Shown here: piece after piece, positions 1-10,200 of the stretch | Layout: each line of letters opens with the position of its first letter | Numbering within the stretch: position 1 is the first letter of the stretch | Source of the DNA: Verrucomicrobium sp. BvORR106 | GTDB taxonomy: Bacteria; Verrucomicrobiota; Verrucomicrobiia; Verrucomicrobiales; Verrucomicrobiaceae | Assembly: GCF_000739655.1 (NCBI RefSeq) | Contig: NZ_BATR01000094.1 | Coordinates: 78,645-142,644, forward strand | Length of the DNA stretch: 64,000 nt | Reading direction: 5' to 3' | Notes under the pieces: generated by a model | What the model saw: the letters and a program-made list of their open reading frames with translations, nothing else | What the model was told of the DNA's origin: nothing | The model's database searches: none | Made by a program: the position numbers and the translations under genes

Positions 1-821
1 CGGGTACCCAGGCCGGCGCTGCCAGCCTCCCGGCGGAAGCAGGGCGTGTAGGCCGCATACTGGATGGGGAGAGCTTCGGTTTTCACGATCTCCTCACGAT
101 GCAGGTTCGTCACCGGCACCTCGGCGGTCGGCACAAGGTAGAGATCATCTTCCTGGCAGTGGTACACCTGATCGGCGAATTTCGGGAGCTGGGTGGTACC
201 CACGAGGGCGTCCGCCTTCACCACGAATGGCGTGTTCACTTCAGTGTAGCCGTGTTGGGTCGTGTGGAGATCGAGCAGGAAGTTGATGAGGGCGCGCTCC
301 AGGCGGGCACCTTGGCCGCGATACACGACGAAGGCGCTGCCGGTGATTTTGGCACCTGCTTCGAAGTCGAGGAGCCCGTGCTGGGCACCGAGGGTGACGT
401 GGTCCTTGGGCTGGAAATCGTAGGAGGGCTTCTCGCCCCAGACTTTCACCTCGGGATTTTGCTCGGCGCTGTCGCCGATGGGGCAGGCGTCATGCGGGAG
501 GTTTGGGATTCCCAGCATGATCTCACGCTGTTTGATATCCAGAGCGTCGGCGTCGCGACCGATCTGCTCGATCCGGTCGCCGATGCCTCGGACCTGGGCC
601 TCAATGGCGCTGGTATCTTCGCCCTTCTTCTTGGCGATGCCGATCTCCTTGCTGATGCGGTTGCGGTCGCCCTGGAGCTTCTGGCGCTCCGTCTCAGCTT
701 CGCGACGCTGCTCGTCCAGGGAGGTCACCTCGTCCACCATCGAGGAAAGGCCGGCACCACGGGTGCTGAGGCGTTCTTTGACGTAGTCGGGTTTCTCACG
801 GAAGAGGCGGATGTCTAACAT
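1..821 (-). CDS. serS: seryl-tRNA synthetase, 3' part beyond window
   Basis: The minus-strand reading frame opens with ATG at 821 (MLDIRLFREKPDYVKERL) and stays open to the left edge, giving 273 residues. It charges tRNA-Ser with serine in the cytoplasm. Residues 1 to about 100 are the charged helical-hairpin arm typical of SerRS, which binds the long variable arm of tRNA-Ser. They are followed by the catalytic start, with TPFVVKADALVGTTQLPKF and the class II motif 2 region (CFRREAGSAG) at about residues 260-271. Motif 3 and the C-terminus lie outside the window. It is divergent from the methyltransferase gene. Identification is certain; only completeness is unknown. Confidence 0.97.
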   Translation of the reverse strand, partial: MLDIRLFREKPDYVKERLSTRGAGLSSMVDEVTSLDEQRREAETERQKLQGDRNRISKEIGIAKKKGEDTSAIEAQVRGIGDRIEQIGRDADALDIKQREIMLGIPNLPHDACPIGDSAEQNPEVKVWGEKPSYDFQPKDHVTLGAQHGLLDFEAGAKITGSAFVVYRGQGARLERALINFLLDLHTTQHGYTEVNTPFVVKADALVGTTQLPKFADQVYHCQEDDLYLVPTAEVPVTNLHREEIVKTEALPIQYAAYTPCFRREAGSAGLGT

Positions 822-966
822 AGGGCGGGCAGACTAGCGTGGAATGGGAAAATGTCGAGCCGCAGGGAGGGAGGAGGATGCCGGGACAAGAAGAAACTGG
901 CGCAAAGGGAGATTTTGCGCTTTGGTGGGCGGTTCGCGGCCTAGTCAGGTCTGCGGTTCCTGCCCT

Positions 967-2208
967 GTGAAACTCCATCGTCACCTCATCGAACAGATCA
1001 TTGCCACCATTGCGGAGATTTTCGCACGCGGGGTGCATGCCGACAAAGCCATCGAGCGGATGATGAAGGCGCACCCGAAGTGGGGCGCTCGGGATCGGCG
1101 ATTCTTCGCGGAGACCTCCTACGAGCTCGTGCGCTGGTGGCGCTGGTACTGGTACCTCGCCGGGTTGCCGGATTCGGAGTACAACAAGGTGGAACTGCTC
1201 AACGATGGCAAGGTGTGGCGCGTGTGGGCGGCCTACTGGATGGTGCAGCATGGCGAGGCACCGCCCTTTGCGGAGTGTCGGGGCTCTTGGAATGCCACCG
1301 TCAAGTCCAGGTATGACGCGGACGTTCTGCCCGCCATCCGGCTTTCCATTCCCGACTGGCTACAGGAGCGTGGGACCAAGGAGTTTGGCAGGGAGTGGCC
1401 AGAGCTGATGAAGGCGCTCAATGAGCCGGCGGATGTTTTCCTGCGGGCCAACACCCTGCGCATCACCCCTGTCGAGCTCCAGGCCCGGCTGGAGGGCGAG
1501 GGCGTGGAATCGCATCGCGTCAAGGGGTTGCCGGATGCGCTGCGATTGAGCGTGCGCAAGAACGTTTTTACCACCAAGGCGTTCCAGGACGGCCTGTTTG
1601 AAGTGCAGGATGCGGCTTCGCAGAAGATCGCTCCGTTTCTGGAAGTGGCTCCCGGGCAACGGGTAGTGGATGCCTGCGCCGGTGCTGGCGGCAAGACGCT
1701 GCACCTCGCGGCGCTCATGCAAAACAAAGGCTCCCTCGTGGCGATGGATGTGCACAAGTGGAAGCTGGATGAGATGCGCCGCCGGGCTCGTCGCAATGGT
1801 GTGAGCAATGTGGAGCCGCGCCTCATTGAGGATACCAAGGCTATCAAGCGTCTCGCAGACAAGGCTGACCGTGTGCTGCTGGACGTGCCATGCAGTGGTC
1901 TGGGGGTGATTCGTCGCAACCCTGATGCGAAGTGGAAGCTGAGTGAAGAAGAGCTGGACCGCCTCCAAAAACTTCAGCAGGAGATCTTGGAAAGCCACTG
2001 CCGCATGGTGAAGCCCGGCGGCAAGCTGGTATACGCAACGTGCAGCCTCTTTCCCAGCGAGAATGACCGGCAGGTGCAAACCTTCCTGGCCAGTCATGGG
2101 GAGGAATGGAAGCTGGAGGAGGAGCTGAGCCTCCGGCCGGATCGCGAGGGATATGATGGATTCTATGCCGCGCGGTTGGTGAGGACGGCTACGGCTTCGC
2201 CGGGTTGA
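967..2208 (+). CDS. RsmB/NOP2-family 5-methylcytosine rRNA methyltransferase
   Basis: A 413-residue SAM-dependent RNA cytosine-C5 methyltransferase. The Rossmann SAM loop DACAGAGGK is at about 235-243, the motif IV DVPCSG at 306-311 (Cys309), and the catalytic YATCS at about 356-360 (Cys359). The frame is open upstream to 844, but the first 41 codons do not look like protein of this family. The GTG at 967, followed by KLHRHLIEQIIATIAEIFARG, is the natural domain start. The N-terminal part (to about 130) replaces the NusB-like domain of E. coli RsmB with a shorter helical region, so the exact rRNA position cannot be assigned. The stop lies at the edge of a dispersed intergenic repeat. Confidence 0.88.
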   Translation: MKLHRHLIEQIIATIAEIFARGVHADKAIERMMKAHPKWGARDRRFFAETSYELVRWWRWYWYLAGLPDSEYNKVELLNDGKVWRVWAAYWMVQHGEAPPFAECRGSWNATVKSRYDADVLPAIRLSIPDWLQERGTKEFGREWPELMKALNEPADVFLRANTLRITPVELQARLEGEGVESHRVKGLPDALRLSVRKNVFTTKAFQDGLFEVQDAASQKIAPFLEVAPGQRVVDACAGAGGKTLHLAALMQNKGSLVAMDVHKWKLDEMRRRARRNGVSNVEPRLIEDTKAIKRLADKADRVLLDVPCSGLGVIRRNPDAKWKLSEEELDRLQKLQQEILESHCRMVKPGGKLVYATCSLFPSENDRQVQTFLASHGEEWKLEEELSLRPDREGYDGFYAARLVRTATASPG

Positions 2209-2224
2209 GGCGGCCGCAAGCGGC

Positions 2225-2267
2225 CTGTTGAGACGCTGCGCTGGTTGAGACGGCTGCGCCTGGTTGA
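2225..2267. repeat. dispersed intergenic repeat, family A copy 1
   Basis: A GTTGAGACGCT-rich element with internal GGTTGAG units. It closely matches 37816-37861, which lies between glpD and the NrfD gene. Both copies sit just outside a gene end. The region 2209-2450 otherwise shows no coding sequence. Confidence 0.7.
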
Positions 2268-2450
2268 GGTGGCACAGCCGTCCCGGCTGTGAGTGGGACC
2301 GGCATCTTGCCGGTGGGGCGCTCGTGGAGGTCGCTGATCTTATCCTCACACAAAGGCACGAAGATCTCAGAAGTAGCGCGGACTGGCAGTCTGCTGTGCC
2401 GCCGATTGGCAAGCGGCACCTTTCTCGCGTCGGTGGAAGTTCCAGATCGA

Positions 2451-2894
2451 CTATGAGCCTGGTGCAGTGACCGTCACCGTTTGTGTGACAGAGTTGTTTC
2501 CACGATTTGTGTCGTTGAGCCGTCTTGCTTCATCGACAACCAATCTAAACTCGTAGCTACCGGGAGCGGGTGCAGTCCAGCCGGAGCTTCGTGTCAGGGT
2601 TTCGGTTTTGCCCGGCTCTGGCAGATGCAGGGGTTCATCCAGCCAGCGTTCACCGTTGATGTAGAGGCGGATGGAAGTCTCGAGATGTCTGGCGGTGTTT
2701 GTGCCTGCATTTCGCAACTCCAGCTCTGGCACCACCACCTGGCCTGTGCTTACCGAGGTGCTGGAGAGGCGAAGTCCCACCGCAAAGTCTACTGGCGTGG
2801 TATCAGGCCGCCTCAGAAACGCGAAGATACTGATCGCGCAAACGAGGAGGGTGAGCGGGATGCGCCAGCGAAGCATGGGAACTGATAGTGACAT
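2451..2894 (-). CDS. membrane-anchored CARDB-like protein
   Basis: 147 residues with start ATG at 2894; the frame continues upstream to a GTG at 3023, but that extension is poor. A single hydrophobic segment at about 13-28 (PLTLLVCAISIFAFL) acts as signal or anchor. The rest is a beta-rich extracytoplasmic domain with features of CARDB/Ig-like folds: VPELELRNAGTN, SIRLYINGERW, PGSYEFRLVVD and NRGNNSVTQTVTV. CARDB domains are adhesion or scaffolding modules. The partner is unknown, and the gene stands alone between a methyltransferase and a divergent hydrolase. It is shorter than most CARDB proteins, with only one such domain. Confidence 0.6.
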   Translation of the reverse strand: MSLSVPMLRWRIPLTLLVCAISIFAFLRRPDTTPVDFAVGLRLSSTSVSTGQVVVPELELRNAGTNTARHLETSIRLYINGERWLDEPLHLPEPGKTETLTRSSGWTAPAPGSYEFRLVVDEARRLNDTNRGNNSVTQTVTVTAPGS

Positions 2895-3042
2895 CGAAAT
2901 CGACCGGTGGACACTGTTTTTCGGTGGCGACAGTGTCAGACAATGAGCCGGACTGGTTGCCCGGAGAGGTTCGGGAGGGCGCAAATCGTTCCCAGTTGAT
3001 CCGGGCGTGACAATGCCAAACACTTTCGCTTAGGATGCCGCC

Positions 3043-4932
3043 ATGAAGTTCGTCCATGCAACCGCCTTCTTCTGCATTGCCACGACTGCTCTTCCCCTTG
3101 CGGCAAAGGAGATTCACGAAGCCGCACGGATCGGGGATCTCACTCAGTTGGAGCGCTTGCTCGCAGGAGGGCAAAAGGTCGATGAGCTGGAGGATGGCTT
3201 GGGCGTGACCGCCTGGCAGATCGCGTCCTACCATGGCAGGAAGGAGGCTCTGGACTTGCTGGCGAAGGCAGGGGCGGATGTGCAGCGCCCTTTCCCCGAT
3301 CCCCAGGAAATTGTGGATCGGGTTCTCTCGCTTGCGGTGAAGAAGAAAGGTCCCGGATTTGCTCTGTTGGCGGCCCGAGATGGGAAGGTGCTTTATGCCA
3401 AGGGCTACGGGCTGGCGGATCTAGAAAAAGGTGTGCCCATCACCCCAGACACCGTGTTTCGCATCGGGTCGGTGACCAAGCAGTTCACGGCCACGGCGGT
3501 GCTGCTTTGCCAGCAAGACGGACTGCTCAAGCTCTCGGATCCGTTGACCAAGTATTTTCCAGGCTACCTGGACGGAGACAAGATCACGGTGGCCCACCTG
3601 TTGTCGCATCGCTCAGGCATCCGCAACTTCACCTCGTTTCCCACATTTTCTGAACAGGTCACCGGCCCTCGGACTCAGGATCAAGTCATCGCGACCTTCC
3701 GTGACATGAGTCTGGAGTCGGAGCCGGGCACACGCTATGCCTACTGCAATTCGGGTTATGTCTTGCTGTCTGAAATCGTAAAGCGAGCATCGGGGGAAAA
3801 GTACGATGACCTGCTGGAGCGGCGGGTGTTTCGCTCTGCGCACATGTTCTCCACCGGTGTGCATCGGCCCGAACTGGCCCTGCAAGGGGAGGCCCTCGGG
3901 TATGCCAGACGGGAGGACGGAAAGGGAGGCTGGCGGCGGGCTTTGAATTGGCACATGTCTCAAGCCGGGGCGGCAGGGGAGTTCTACTCCACTGTGGGCG
4001 ATCTCTACCGATGGAACGAGGCGGTCTTCAACGGGAAGGTGCTGTCTCCCGAGTCTCTAAGCATGGCGCATCGTCCCGCGGCACCCCAAGATGAGGCCAG
4101 CGCGGAGATGACCGGCCTGGCGGCAAAGTACGGCTATGGCTGGGTGGCGGATGAGGAGCGGGGGCTGCCCAAAATCTTGCACACGGGCGGGCTGCCCGGC
4201 TTTTCTTCGATCTTGATCAGGTATCCGGCACAGAATTTCACGGTGGTGGTGTTCTCCAACACCCTGGAATCCATCGGTGGCCAAACTGCATCCGCCCTTG
4301 CCGGGGTGGTGGCCCGGCAGCATCTCTGGCGGGAGATGGGCTCGCAACCCTGTTTCCGCGAACTACCGGTGCCGGAGGGGGTGCATCTCACCGACTACGC
4401 GGCACCGTTTGATTTCGGTGGACTGGGAGTGATGCGGTTCCGCGTGCGAGATGGCCGCCTTGAAAGCAGGCTCGCCGCCCAATCGTGGGGAGCCGTGCGC
4501 TACCACGGAGTGGATGAGTTTCGCAATGACAGCGTCGATGCCACATTCACCTTCCGGCGCGATGAAAAGGGCATGGTGAATCATGTGAAACTGCTTCAGC
4601 ACGGCTCCCTCCTGGAAGGCGATCGGTTTGACGAGCCCGAGACGAGCAAGCTCTCGCGTGAGGCGTTGGACGCGGTGGCTGGCAGCTACGAGTTGCCGTT
4701 TGGCCAGATTCACTTCCGGGTGGACAACAAGAGCGGCGACTTGAGGGGACGGGTGAAAGGGCAGCAGGAGTTTTCCTATTACCCGGTTAAGGGCGACGAC
4801 GGGCGGTTCATGTGCAAAGCCGTGCGAGCCCAAGTCATGTTCCTCCGGCCTGATGGCGCGAAGGAAGGACCGGCTACGGGGCTGATCATCCAACAAGGCG
4901 GAGGGATGGTGCCCGGACGGAAGGTCCAGTAA
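3043..4932 (+). CDS. secreted serine hydrolase (beta-lactamase/PBP4* fold) with N-terminal ankyrin segment
   Basis: 629 residues. A signal peptide (residues 1-21, ending LPLAA) is followed by ankyrin-like repeats at about 23-85 (EIHEAARIGDLTQLERLLAGG, then TAWQIASYHGRKEALDLLAKAGAD). A class C beta-lactamase-type catalytic domain then runs from about 95 to 425. Catalytic signatures are S143-V-T-K146, Y234-C-N236 and H380-T-G-G. The C-terminal 200 residues form a further beta-rich domain often attached to such esterases and peptidases. It probably hydrolyses peptides or esters in the periplasm. The substrate is not predictable, and beta-lactam resistance should not be assumed. It is divergent from the CARDB-like gene. 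Confidence 0.88.
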   Translation: MKFVHATAFFCIATTALPLAAKEIHEAARIGDLTQLERLLAGGQKVDELEDGLGVTAWQIASYHGRKEALDLLAKAGADVQRPFPDPQEIVDRVLSLAVKKKGPGFALLAARDGKVLYAKGYGLADLEKGVPITPDTVFRIGSVTKQFTATAVLLCQQDGLLKLSDPLTKYFPGYLDGDKITVAHLLSHRSGIRNFTSFPTFSEQVTGPRTQDQVIATFRDMSLESEPGTRYAYCNSGYVLLSEIVKRASGEKYDDLLERRVFRSAHMFSTGVHRPELALQGEALGYARREDGKGGWRRALNWHMSQAGAAGEFYSTVGDLYRWNEAVFNGKVLSPESLSMAHRPAAPQDEASAEMTGLAAKYGYGWVADEERGLPKILHTGGLPGFSSILIRYPAQNFTVVVFSNTLESIGGQTASALAGVVARQHLWREMGSQPCFRELPVPEGVHLTDYAAPFDFGGLGVMRFRVRDGRLESRLAAQSWGAVRYHGVDEFRNDSVDATFTFRRDEKGMVNHVKLLQHGSLLEGDRFDEPETSKLSREALDAVAGSYELPFGQIHFRVDNKSGDLRGRVKGQQEFSYYPVKGDDGRFMCKAVRAQVMFLRPDGAKEGPATGLIIQQGGGMVPGRKVQ

Positions 4933-4942
4933 TTCAGTAAAC

Positions 4943-4969
4943 CAGTGCGTCAGTGGGCAAGGTGTTGGA
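4943..4969. repeat. dispersed intergenic repeat, family C copy 1
   Basis: CAGTGCGTCAGTGGGCAAGG followed by TGTTGGA. Two adjacent copies occur at 29206-29247, between pheA and scpB. It lies between the convergent ends of the hydrolase and sulfatase genes. The rest of 4933-5070 has text-like CT/TG-rich repeats and no gene. Confidence 0.65.
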
Positions 4970-5070
4970 CGGGATGTTCTCTTGAGTACAGGCCTCAGCT
5001 TGCGGTTGTGGATGCCCACTTCGCCCCTGATCTCAAGTCTGATATCTGGGGTCTGGCAGTCAGGTGTCTT

Positions 5071-6594
5071 TCACTCGTATTCCCACTTCTGTGCCCAGGG
5101 GTCGCCCATGGTTTCCTGAAACTTCTTCAGGCGGGCTTTGTATTCCTCCAGGGTCTTGGCGAAGGCGGGGTCGAGGGCGAGGTTCTTGGTTTCGTCCGCA
5201 TCGTACTGCATGTCGTACAGCTCAAAGGCGGGGCGATGGATGTATTGTCCCACCGTCTTCTGGCCATAGGGGGCGTTTTCGCCTTTCTTGAGCTGGGCCT
5301 GCCAGGTGGAGGCGGCCCAGAGATCGGTGGAAAAGGGGAAGGGTAGGGGGTGGGCGATGTTCCAGATGAGCTTGAACTTCTGGTCCCGCACGACACGCAT
5401 CGGGTAGTACATCTGCACCTCGTGAAAGGTGTGGGAGGCAAAGATCTCTGTGCGGGTGGCGTCATTCTCCTGGCCTAGGATATTGAGCCAGGATTTGCCG
5501 TGGTAGGCGGGGTAGCGCTTGCCGCGGTTCTCGTACTTGGAGATGCCGCGTTCTTTCCAGAAGGCGTCGGCATCCACGGGTTTGATGGGCGCATTTTTCT
5601 CCCGGTCCAGGCCGCCGGCGAAGTCGAGCATGGTGGGGGTGAGATCGGTGTGGCTAACCAGCGCGGCATTACTTACCCCGCGCTGTTGCACGTAGGGATT
5701 GCGGACAATGAGGGGGACCTTGAGTCCAGGTTCATAGACAGTGGTCTTGCCGCCGGGAAAAGCCATGCCGTGGTCTGACGTGACGATGATCATCGTCTTG
5801 TCATAGAGGCCTGCCTCTTTGAGCAGCTTGACCAGATGACCAATGCCGAAGTCCACCCGTGAAACGCTTTGGTAGTACTGGGCGAGTTCTGCCCGGGACT
5901 CGACAGTGTCAGGAAGAAAGTGCGGAACAACGACGTCCTTGGGATCATAGAACACCTCGGTGATCCCTGGAATGCTGCCGCGATTGGGCTTGTTGCCAAA
6001 GGCATTGGGGCTACCGTCAATGTCCAGCTGCGGTCCCCCGCGATGAGGATCAGCACTGGCGATGTAGGCGATGAAGGGTTTGTCGTCTTTGGCCGTGATG
6101 AACTCACGGGCGTTCTCCATCAGTTCGCGGGTATTACGGCCCTTCTCCGCGACCATCACATCGTACGTGAAGATCTCCGTGGGGGCGACGTGGTGCTTGC
6201 CGAAGATGCCCGTGCGGTAGCCCGCTGCTTTCATGACCTGGGGGAGAGCCAGGGAGACGACGTTGGGGTAGCAGGAGAAGTGCCCGGTGTCGTGCTGGTG
6301 GCCATACTGGCCGTTGGCATGGTTGTGTAGACCGGTCATGACCACGGAGCGGCTGGCGCTGCAACTGGCTGTGGTGGCATACGCGTTGGTGAAGATGGTG
6401 CCGTCTGCTGCCAGGGCATCGATGTTGGGGGTCTTGATGGCCTTGTTGCCATAGCAGCCCAGCTCCGGGCTCATGTCATCCGCGATGAAGAAGACGATGT
6501 TCTTCTCGGCAGCGAATGAAGGCGATGCCAGAAGCAGCAGGGCAAAGGCTGAAGCCAGTTTCAGGCAGGACAAAATGAGGGGGCGCGCAGGCAT
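5071..6594 (-). CDS. secreted sulfatase (formylglycine-dependent, S1 family)
   Basis: 507 residues with a clear signal peptide (about 1-29, ending SPSFAA). The alkaline-phosphatase-fold sulfatase domain starts at IVFFIADDMSPELGCYG, with metal-binding D39 and D40. The modification motif C78-S-A-S-R supplies the formylglycine residue, so an FGE-type maturase is needed elsewhere in the genome. TSDHGM at about 273-278 is the second metal site. It removes sulfate esters from polysaccharides outside the cytoplasm. The sequence resembles heparan N-sulfatase-like members, but substrate class is inference. Start is ATG at 6594. The neighbours give no sulfated-glycan locus. Confidence 0.93.
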   Translation of the reverse strand: MPARPLILSCLKLASAFALLLLASPSFAAEKNIVFFIADDMSPELGCYGNKAIKTPNIDALAADGTIFTNAYATTASCSASRSVVMTGLHNHANGQYGHQHDTGHFSCYPNVVSLALPQVMKAAGYRTGIFGKHHVAPTEIFTYDVMVAEKGRNTRELMENAREFITAKDDKPFIAYIASADPHRGGPQLDIDGSPNAFGNKPNRGSIPGITEVFYDPKDVVVPHFLPDTVESRAELAQYYQSVSRVDFGIGHLVKLLKEAGLYDKTMIIVTSDHGMAFPGGKTTVYEPGLKVPLIVRNPYVQQRGVSNAALVSHTDLTPTMLDFAGGLDREKNAPIKPVDADAFWKERGISKYENRGKRYPAYHGKSWLNILGQENDATRTEIFASHTFHEVQMYYPMRVVRDQKFKLIWNIAHPLPFPFSTDLWAASTWQAQLKKGENAPYGQKTVGQYIHRPAFELYDMQYDADETKNLALDPAFAKTLEEYKARLKKFQETMGDPWAQKWEYE

Positions 6595-6709
6595 GGCGGG
6601 TTAACGACGGTGGTTCGAGAGTATTTCAGTCTGAGGAGAGGAAATGCCTCCCTCCCTATGACTCTCCCGAATTGCTTGGGACAAGAATCTGTCCTTCAAG
6701 CGATTTTGT

Positions 6710-7036
6710 TCACCGCCGTTGGTACCGCAGATTCGGATCGATGGTGCGAATCTTCGGCATGGCTCGCGGACTCCGTGGAGTTGCCTGCGTCGTGGGCATC
6801 TTGCTGAACGAGGGGTCTCCTGGGGAGGCAATGATGCCCGAGAGGCACACCCCACCTGTCGTGACGGCATGGTAGGTCCCGGCGGGCAAGGGCGGGGTGA
6901 TGACCTGGAATTCGCTGCCCCGCCCCTCTCCAGTCGTTGTTGGGGGAGGCGGTACGGGGCGCGGAGGTTCAGCCGCCGAAAGGGTAGTCACTATCGCCGC
7001 CAGTACGGGAATCAGAAAGTTCAGTGCCGTTTTCAT
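6710..7036 (-). CDS. small secreted proline-rich protein, function unknown
   Basis: 108 residues from ATG at 7036; an in-frame start at 7069 would add 11 residues. The N-terminus MKTALNFLIPVLAAIVTTLSAA is a signal peptide. It is followed by a proline-rich linker (PPRPVPPPPTTT), a short segment TYHAVTTGGVCLSGIIASPG and a basic tail. No family is recognised. It lies upstream of the sulfatase on the same strand with 115 bases between, so co-transcription is possible. No strong ribosome binding site is visible, and the call is tentative. Confidence 0.45.
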   Translation of the reverse strand: MKTALNFLIPVLAAIVTTLSAAEPPRPVPPPPTTTGEGRGSEFQVITPPLPAGTYHAVTTGGVCLSGIIASPGDPSFSKMPTTQATPRSPRAMPKIRTIDPNLRYQRR

Positions 7037-7151
7037 GACACAAAAAAGTGTGATCAGGCATTTTACCATGCCAGATCACCCTGTGTCACGGGTCAACGCT
7101 GGGGATGACCCTCGGTTCAGGCCCTGAAAATTCGGGGCTGAATTCCACTAT

Positions 7152-7211
7152 TCAATTCGCCCAGCCGTTGGCCTTGGGCCGTTTGCCCACGCGCTGGGGG
7201 GCTGTCACGGT
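7152..7211 (-). pseudogene. stranded 3' end of an esterase gene (copy of 16264-16320)
   Basis: The bases from the TGA at 7152 match the 3' end of the esterase gene at 16264 over about 50 bases with few mismatches. In the same frame they encode RVGKRPKANGWAN-stop, against RVGEWLKANSWAN-stop in the intact gene. No further esterase sequence precedes it: the match breaks at the stop codon of the propeller gene at 7213. It is therefore either a target-site duplicate left by insertion or the remnant of a second esterase gene. Confidence 0.72.
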
Positions 7212-7212
7212 A

Positions 7213-10200
7213 CTATTGGGCGGCTGCGGCTGCCGCGGGCATCCAATTCGCTGCGGTGGGGTAGCCATAGTCAGTGAATTGTTTGAGGGCGGTTTCGGGT
7301 TGCAACTCGGCGAGTGCTTGCGCGGGACTGTCAAACACATCCAGCGGTCTGGGCATGGCCAGATGGACCAGCGCAACGCTCTGGTTGGGCTGTAGGTTGA
7401 GATCATAGCGAATGAACAGACCGCGATTGCCTTCCAGGACGAGTTTTCCTTGAGCGGTGCCCAAAGAGGAACCCGTAGCGAGCAGCAAAGCTGGATGGTT
7501 GGCTCCCTTGAAGACTATGGCCACTTTCCCACCAGTCTTTGAGGCATCCACCGGAGTCGTGATGGTGATCGGTTGTCCGTCTGCTCGCAGGAGCGAGGCG
7601 ATTTGATCGCTGGCAATCACCGCCAGATCCAGCCGGGTTTGGAGGGGCTGGTTCGTTTGATTGGTGAGCGTGTCGTGGACAACGTAGAGACCTTGCTCCT
7701 TGGACCACTGATGGCGACGGCGGATGGCAGTAGTGCCTGCGCGATCCGCAGCGTCGGAGTTGTAGCGCAGAGGAGACTGGCCGGGAGTTTCAATGTTGGT
7801 CTTTCCCATGATACCAACCGGGGCACCGTTCAGCCAGGGCACCAGGAATTGCTCGGCCCCCAACTCCGACTTCATGCCGTCGAACGGGTGCCCCAGGGTG
7901 CGCCATTTGAAGCCCAGAGCGTCGGGCATCATTCCATCGGGCGCGTAGGCCCCATTTGGCGGGAGCAAGCGTTGGAAGGCTTGTTGAGCGTCCTTTTCGA
8001 CCGTCACATTCGCGAGAAAGGGAGTATGCAACCGGAATGCATTCAGGGCCGCGATGGAAGGTCTCCAAGAGGAGAGCGATTGATCCGCGGGCACGGTTGA
8101 GGCCTTTTTGCTGATATTGACGACGTGGCCGAAGGTCAGACGCTCGAAGGGGGCCAGTCGGAGATGCCATGTCGAGATCACTGCCCGAAGGTCGGTGTCC
8201 CAGCTGACGACGGGACGATGGGTGGCGGAGGGAGTGGCGAAGTTAGCCATGACCACCCGTTGGGTTTCACCCTGCCGGATGGCGCAGGCTACAGCGTCAG
8301 CACCGAAGAAATCACCCGAAAACGGGGAGACTTGCATGCCGTTGTCGGTGGTTCTGGAAATAATGAGGTTCGCCGGAGAGCCGCCAAGCCTCGTAATGAA
8401 GCTAGCGGTGATCTCCACAGGATTGGCGTTGTTGTTCTCCAGCATGTCCCGCCAGTCGAAATTTCCATCGTTCCTGCTGGTGATGAATCGTCGCATGCGA
8501 AGTCCTGGAACGGGGCAGTCGAGATCCGAACCGGACAGAATCATGCTGCCGGAAGCGAAGTTCACTTTGGAGCTTTGGGTCTTGTGAACCAGAAGAGGAG
8601 ATCGATTGATGATCCACTGACCTAGATGAAGTTTGGCATCGTCGCAGCGGTGGGTGCCGTCTGGTTCGATCACAAAGGTCTCTCCAGTTTTCAGAGTCAG
8701 CGGAGGTGGCGGCTGTCCCTCTGCCGTTCGCTGAGGAGAGCCCTTTTCAAAATTCACGGAGCGAATTGGTTCAGGGGCGGTCGCAAGCTGAAATTCCGTC
8801 GGAGCCCCTTGTGCGGCCATGGCTGCGACGCTCCACAATGAGACGGAGCCGTCCGTAAAACCCACGGCCAGCCCCTTGCTGTCCGGGCTGAAGGTGGATG
8901 CATTCGGGTCGTTCTGGAGCGGTGGCGAAACGTACACAGGGTTGCCACTCTCCAAATCGATCAGGCAGAGCTTGGTGCCGTCCTTGGGGGAGATGGATGA
9001 CAGCAACCAGCGCCCATCTGGCGAAAACGATTTTGGCGACTGCCAACCGCTGGTCTTCGGCGGGAAGATCTCTTTCACCACGGCGAAGGTGTCGCCATCC
9101 ACGATGGAGATGTGTTTCGTGTCGTGGACGGCAAGCTGGTTCTTTTGACCGGAGTAGCCAAAGATCTTGCCATCGACCTTGTTGGCCGACTGGCGGAAAG
9201 TGTCCTTGTCCAGATCATAGCCGTAAAACGTTCCGTCGTGCATGTAGAGCAATTCGTTGCGCAGGGAAGAGAAGAACGAAGCGTAAACGGGGTACGGTAT
9301 GTCTCTGGGCAACTTAAGTCTCCTGACGACTTCGGGGCGGTCGGGGTGCCGGATGTCTGTGAATCTGGCATGAAAGCCCGTGGAGAAGAGGCACTGGCCG
9401 GTTTTTGGGTCCATGCGGACGCGGCGGAATCCCCTACGGAGATCCGGGTCCTCTGATTCGAGTGCCCTCTTGAACAACAAAGTGCCGACGATGGGAGGAG
9501 AGGGGGGCGATGGGCTGCTGGCTGGGATCTGCCATTTCAGATGTTGGTTGACGTCTCCTCCGATCAGCGTCCTGCCATCCGGCATCCAGGCCATTTCTGT
9601 AGGAGAACTGGGCTCTGGGCTGACCAGGGTGTATTCCTGGGTGCCGTCGCTGGTGCGCCAGACGGCGACGCCAGTGGTGTCGGCTGTAACAAGCCGTTTT
9701 CCGTCTGGGCTAAAAGCCATGTGTTGAATGCGGTTGCGATGGCCGGGAGAACGGTCCGGCTCATGCTGCCAGGTTTCAGTATTCACCGCGACCAGGGGGT
9801 AGCAGGTGTTCCAGAAGCGCGGGCCTGACGGGGCGAAAGTCCCGCAGAGACATTCGGTCGTGGATTCATGCAGCACTTTGCGATCCGCCAGCCGGATCAC
9901 CTTGTGCATGCCAATTCCTGATATCACCAACGTGCTCTCATCTGGGGAGAGGGTGATGCGGTTGAAGCCGCGTCTTCCGCCACTGGCGGTGAGAGACCAG
10001 ATGGACACCCTCTGATTGGGGTCGTGATTTACGGCACCTTCGAATTCCTTTGCGTATTGCGTCCCTTGCCACTGAAAGACGATGTACCGCCCGTCGTCCC
10101 ACAGCACCAGCCACCGGCCGCTGGCACTGAGGGTCAGCTTCCCTTCGGTCCAGTCCTCCTGTGGCTCACTGACAGGGGTGGGGGACCATTTTTCAGAACT

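Noticed and set aside
844..966. N-terminal extension of the rRNA methyltransferase
   Set aside because: The 41 extra codons do not resemble the family, and the domain begins naturally at the GTG at 967.
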